From: an uncultured Alphaproteobacteria bacterium
GTDB taxonomy: Bacteria; Pseudomonadota; Alphaproteobacteria; Bin95
DNA length: 9,554 nt
Direction of reading: 5' to 3'
Assembly: GCA_913060845.1 (NCBI GenBank)
Contig: CAJXVF010000045.1
Coordinates: 1 to 9,554 of the forward strand
The position numbers and the translations under genes were made by a program. Below are positions 6,750-9,554 of this stretch, in pieces. A model generated the notes under the pieces. The model made no database searches. It saw only the letters and a list, made by a program, of their open reading frames with translations, and was not told the origin of the DNA. How positions within the stretch are numbered: the stretch's first letter is position 1; the number at the start of each line of letters is the position of its first letter.

Positions 6750-7055
6750 ATGACCGCATATCTAATTGTCCGCGCCGAAGTATCTGCCGCTGACCGGGAC
6801 GCCTTCGATCATTGGTATGAGACAGAGCATCTGCCTGACGCCAAGGCGGCCTTCAATGTGCAGAACGCTGAACGTGGGTGGAGCGAAACCGAAGACAACG
6901 CCCACTTCGCATTCTACGAATTCCCTGATCTGGCTCATGCTGAAGCAGCAACTGGATCAGATGCCATCACCGCGCTCATTGCGGAATTTGACAGGGTCTG
7001 GGAAGGCCGTGTCACGCGCTCCCGCAATGTCGTCGCCATTAAACAGAAACTATAG
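6750..7055 (+). CDS. Small dimeric alpha/beta-barrel (EthD/ABM-like) protein, function unknown
   Basis: The 101-residue protein has the layout of a ferredoxin-like dimeric alpha/beta barrel: strand AYLIVRAEV (3-11), helix ending in FDHWYETEHLPD (19-30), strands around AHFAFYEF (51-58), a second helix (61-82) and a last strand SRNVVAIKQ (91-99). The WYxxEHLPD motif, with His27, is typical of EthD, NIPSNAP and antibiotic-monooxygenase relatives, where this part of the barrel lines a small pocket. There is no signal or membrane segment. AAGGG at 6736-6740 lies nine bases before the ATG. It is the first gene of a run with the aldolase-like and aminotransferase genes (11 and 24 bases between genes), so it may be an isomerase-, oxygenase- or binding-type helper in that pathway. 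The specific function cannot be read from the sequence. Confidence 0.75.
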   Translation: MTAYLIVRAEVSAADRDAFDHWYETEHLPDAKAAFNVQNAERGWSETEDNAHFAFYEFPDLAHAEAATGSDAITALIAEFDRVWEGRVTRSRNVVAIKQKL

Positions 7056-7066
7056 GAGAAATCACC

Positions 7067-7840
7067 ATGACCCCTCCCGCACAACCAGCCCTTAAAGCCG
7101 TTGATAGCACCATGTCCGAAGCCGAGTGGCAGACACGGGTTGATCTCGCCGCCCTCTACCGGCTCTTCGTGAAATATGGCTGGACGGACCTGATCTACAC
7201 CCACATCTCCGCGCGCGTTCCGGGCGAAGAGGGGAATTATCTGATCAATCCCTACGGCATGTTCTTTGACGAGATCACGGCGTCCTCGCTTATTAAGGCC
7301 GACTATGACGGCAATGTCATTGACCCGCCCGGCGGCGAATACAATCAGGCAGGCCATTTGATCCACACGGCTGTGCTGAAAGCGCGCCCTGAAATTAATT
7401 TCGTGCTGCACACCCATAGCCGCGCCGGTGCTGCCGTATCAGCAATGAAATGCGGCCTGCTACCGTTGTCGCAACATTCCAACATCGTTCTGGAGCAGGT
7501 TGCTTATCACGACTATGCCCAGGTCACGAATGATGACGAAGAATGCGAGCGTCTTGGCCGGGACATCGGCGACAAATATCTGATGCTGATGCGCAATCAC
7601 GGCCTGCTCGGCTGCGGGCGCACTGCCGCAGAAGCCTTCCATTACCTGTATTACATGGAAATGAGCTGCAAAATTCAGGTGGACGTGCTGGCCTCCGGCC
7701 AGGATTACATCGTGCCAGACCAGGATGCTATCGATAGCCTTGGCAAGCACGGCGCACCGGGTGATGTGCCAAAGGGCGACCGCGCATGGCCGGGCCTGCT
7801 CCGTTCGCTCGATCGCCAAGACCCAAGCTACCGCGAATAG
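7067..7840 (+). CDS. Class II aldolase/adducin-family protein
   Basis: The 257-residue cytoplasmic protein has the class II aldolase/adducin fold. Seen are the RVDLAALYRLFVKYGWTDL helix (24-42), THISAR (45-50), LINPYGMFFDEITASSLIKAD (59-79), the metal-binding HTHS (His115, His117) and the third ligand His178 in LMRNHGLL. It therefore keeps the zinc site of fuculose-1-phosphate aldolase (FucA) and its kin. Aligning FucA on the RP...HxH anchor puts its catalytic Glu73 opposite Gly96 in NQAGHLIH, the adducin-type form. Retro-aldol activity is thus uncertain, and a lyase, dehydratase or epimerase role, or none, is possible. GGAG (7055-7058) is eight bases from the ATG and touches the previous stop. 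It lies between the small barrel gene and the aminotransferase gene, which suggests one pathway, substrate unknown. Confidence 0.88.
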   Translation: MTPPAQPALKAVDSTMSEAEWQTRVDLAALYRLFVKYGWTDLIYTHISARVPGEEGNYLINPYGMFFDEITASSLIKADYDGNVIDPPGGEYNQAGHLIHTAVLKARPEINFVLHTHSRAGAAVSAMKCGLLPLSQHSNIVLEQVAYHDYAQVTNDDEECERLGRDIGDKYLMLMRNHGLLGCGRTAAEAFHYLYYMEMSCKIQVDVLASGQDYIVPDQDAIDSLGKHGAPGDVPKGDRAWPGLLRSLDRQDPSYRE

Positions 7841-7864
7841 CTGAACAGAAAGCCTGAGCCTCTT

Positions 7865-9079
7865 ATGAGCACCAATAATCTGCCGCTGCCTCTGGCACGC
7901 GGCCCCATGAACGCGCCCGGTCTGGCCCGGCTTCGTAAAGTGCTGACAGATGCGGAACCGCAGCTGATCGGCGAAGTCGCACGCCTTGGCATGGGTGATC
8001 CAGATGCAATTGCGCTCTGGTACGGTGAGGGCGATATGCCCACGCCCGCGTTCATCTGTGATGCGGCTTACGAGGCCATGCGGGCGGGGCAGACCTTCTA
8101 TAGCCACAAGCGCGGCACGCCCGAGCTCCGCACGGCGCTCGCAGATTATATGAGCGGTATCTGCAGCCAGACGGTGGATATTGAGCGGGTGACGGTCACG
8201 TCGTCCGGCATGCATGGCATTCTGGTGGCAATGCAGGCGATCCTGGCGGCGGGCGATAATGCCGTTGTGGTTGGCCCGGTATGGCCGAATGCGGAGGCGA
8301 CGGTGAGGGTCGTCGGCGCAGAGCCACGGGTTGTTAGCCTGAACAATGAAAACGGCGTGTGGCGACTTGATCTGGAAGCACTGTTTGCGGCGTGTGATGA
8401 CTCCACGCGACTGATTTTCGTGAACTCTCCCGGCAACCCAACTGGCTGGATGTTGGAACGGGATGAGCAGCAGGCCATCTTGGATTTCGCCAGGGCTCGC
8501 GGCATCTGGGTGATGGCGGACGAAGTTTATGCTCGCCTTGTTTACGACCGGCCCGTAGCGCCATCGTTCCTGGATATAGCTGAGGAAGATGATGCCGTTG
8601 TCGTGGTCAATAGCTTCTCCAAAAGCTGGGCGATGACAGGCTGGCGCGTTGGTTGGTTAACCCATCCGCCTTGGATCAGCGAAGTCCTGGCGGAATTGAT
8701 CGAATACAGCACCAGTTCTGTGCAGCCGTTTCTGCAGCACGCTGCCGTCACAGCCGTTACCGAAGGTGAGCCGCTGGTTGCTGAAATTCGGGAACTTTGT
8801 CGGGTTGGTCGGGATATCGTGACGCCAGCGCTTACCGCCCATCCCCGTGTCGTTATGGCACCGCCTGTTGCCGCGTTTTACGCGTTCTTCCAGGTGGAAG
8901 GCATGACGGACAGCCTGGAATGGTCGAAGCAGCTTTACCGGGATACGAAAGTCGGCGTCGCTCCGGGTCGTTCATTTGGCCCCAATGGTGAAGGCTGGAT
9001 ACGCCTCTGTTTTGCATCATCGCCGGAGGTTTTGAACACGGCAATGGATCGGCTGACGGACTATCTTAATCGCCCATGA
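7865..9079 (+). CDS. Class I/II PLP-dependent aminotransferase
   Basis: The 404-residue product is a fold-type I aminotransferase that exchanges an amino group between an amino acid and a 2-oxo acid using pyridoxal phosphate. The key residues are present: the Lys253 Schiff base in NSFSKSWAMTGWRVGW, Arg261, Asn191 in SPGNPTG, Asp219 and Tyr222 in MADEVYA, and Arg380 in GWIRLCF for the substrate carboxylate. N-terminal GEGDMPTP (54-61) and TFYSHKRGTPELR (77-89) place it with the broad aspartate-aminotransferase-like group; the exact substrate is not predictable. The ATG at 7865 has only a weak ribosome-binding site, and Met15 (7907) is an alternative start. It follows the aldolase-like gene by 24 bases and is likely in the same operon. 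Its last 14 bases overlap the end of mutY on the other strand. Confidence 0.93.
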   Translation: MSTNNLPLPLARGPMNAPGLARLRKVLTDAEPQLIGEVARLGMGDPDAIALWYGEGDMPTPAFICDAAYEAMRAGQTFYSHKRGTPELRTALADYMSGICSQTVDIERVTVTSSGMHGILVAMQAILAAGDNAVVVGPVWPNAEATVRVVGAEPRVVSLNNENGVWRLDLEALFAACDDSTRLIFVNSPGNPTGWMLERDEQQAILDFARARGIWVMADEVYARLVYDRPVAPSFLDIAEEDDAVVVVNSFSKSWAMTGWRVGWLTHPPWISEVLAELIEYSTSSVQPFLQHAAVTAVTEGEPLVAEIRELCRVGRDIVTPALTAHPRVVMAPPVAAFYAFFQVEGMTDSLEWSKQLYRDTKVGVAPGRSFGPNGEGWIRLCFASSPEVLNTAMDRLTDYLNRP

Positions 9080-9554
9080 TTGCGGCTTTGGCTGCCTTTT
9101 GCATGACGCTGGGCAGGCCAACATCGCCTAGCTGATCAACCGGACGCCAGAAGCAGTCTTCAGGCGGTGTGGCGTCAGCGATACGGCCACAGAAGACTGA
9201 GAGTTCCAGCCTGAAATGCGTGAACACATGCGTTACCGGTGGGGTGACAGCGAACCATTCAGTGGCCAGCGCCTCAATGCTTGCGGGCGCTTCATCATCT
9301 GACCAACCGTATGAGGGCAGTTCGACCATGGCGCCCAGTAAGCCCTTTGGCTTTCTACGCCGCAGCAGCACTTGGCCATCTGCGCGTTCCAGCCAATAAG
9401 CCCTGCCTTGGCGAAGAGGTTTCACTTTCTTCGGCGCTTTCTTCGGTAAATCCGCAGCAACGCCGGCTTTGTGGGCTTGGCAGAACGATTGAATGGGGCA
9501 GGCGAGGCATCGGGGTTGGCGTGGCAGGCAGATGGTGGCACCTAAATCCATCAT
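9066..9554 (-). CDS. mutY: Adenine DNA glycosylase MutY, C-terminal part (5' end beyond the window)
   Basis: MutY removes adenine mispaired with 8-oxoguanine in DNA repair. Visible here are 162 residues of the C-terminal part. They begin with MDLGATIC and the 4Fe-4S cluster motif C-x6-C-x2-C-x5-C (residues 9, 16, 19, 25 of the visible part). A basic linker (about 36-48) and the Nudix-like 8-oxoguanine recognition domain follow, with LLRRRKPKGLLGAMVELPS (68-86) and THVFTHFRLELSVF (107-120). The ATG at the window edge is internal: in MutY the helix-hairpin-helix catalytic domain precedes this point, so the gene continues past 9554. It ends 14 bases inside the aminotransferase gene. The 3' end and Fe-S motif are complete; no defect is seen in this part. 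Confidence 0.95.
   Translation of the reverse strand: MMDLGATICLPRQPRCLACPIQSFCQAHKAGVAADLPKKAPKKVKPLRQGRAYWLERADGQVLLRRRKPKGLLGAMVELPSYGWSDDEAPASIEALATEWFAVTPPVTHVFTHFRLELSVFCGRIADATPPEDCFWRPVDQLGDVGLPSVMQKAAKAAIMGD

Noticed and set aside
7460..8215. 251-codon open frame on the minus strand across the aldolase-like and aminotransferase genes
   Set aside because: It is antisense to two well-supported enzymes with intact motifs and has no recognisable domain.

Overview
The window looks like a contig end from a moderately GC-rich alphaproteobacterium. The evidence is gene content and order: a BamE-family lipoprotein gene divergent from a ubiquinol-cytochrome c chaperone (CBP3 family), then a DUF177/YceD gene, plsX and fabH. 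That is a typical alphaproteobacterial neighbourhood. AsmA-family, DUF4197 and MutY proteins of alphaproteobacterial type follow. The family or genus cannot be resolved by eye.

Layout: bases 1-42 are not genomic. They are the Illumina Nextera i5 index plus read-1 adapter and Tn5 mosaic end, and they cut the BamE gene (minus strand) after codon 89. A 36-base divergent gap separates it from a plus-strand run. The chaperone gene overlaps the DUF177 gene by ATGA, and a compact hairpin-plus-T-tract terminator follows. After a leader region come plsX and fabH, which are tightly spaced. fabH converges on a minus-strand pair, where the DUF4197 secreted protein lies upstream of a large AsmA-family protein. 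A 200-base divergent region carries an 18-bp imperfect tandem repeat and leads into a plus-strand cluster: a small dimeric alpha/beta-barrel protein, an adducin-type class II aldolase-like protein and a class I/II aminotransferase. The aminotransferase overlaps, tail to tail, the 3' end of a partial mutY gene that runs off the window.

How the genes fit together: the first block serves the cell envelope and respiration (outer-membrane assembly, bc1 complex maturation, phospholipid and fatty-acid initiation). The DUF4197/AsmA pair is also envelope-directed. The 6750-9079 cluster looks like a small metabolic operon of unknown substrate. Its aldolase-like member keeps the metal-binding histidines, but my anchor alignment places no acidic residue at the position of the FucA catalytic glutamate. 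I see no CRISPR array, tRNA, rRNA, insertion sequence or defence system. The most unusual points are the unassigned three-gene operon with its repeat-bearing promoter region, and the adapter artefact at the left end.
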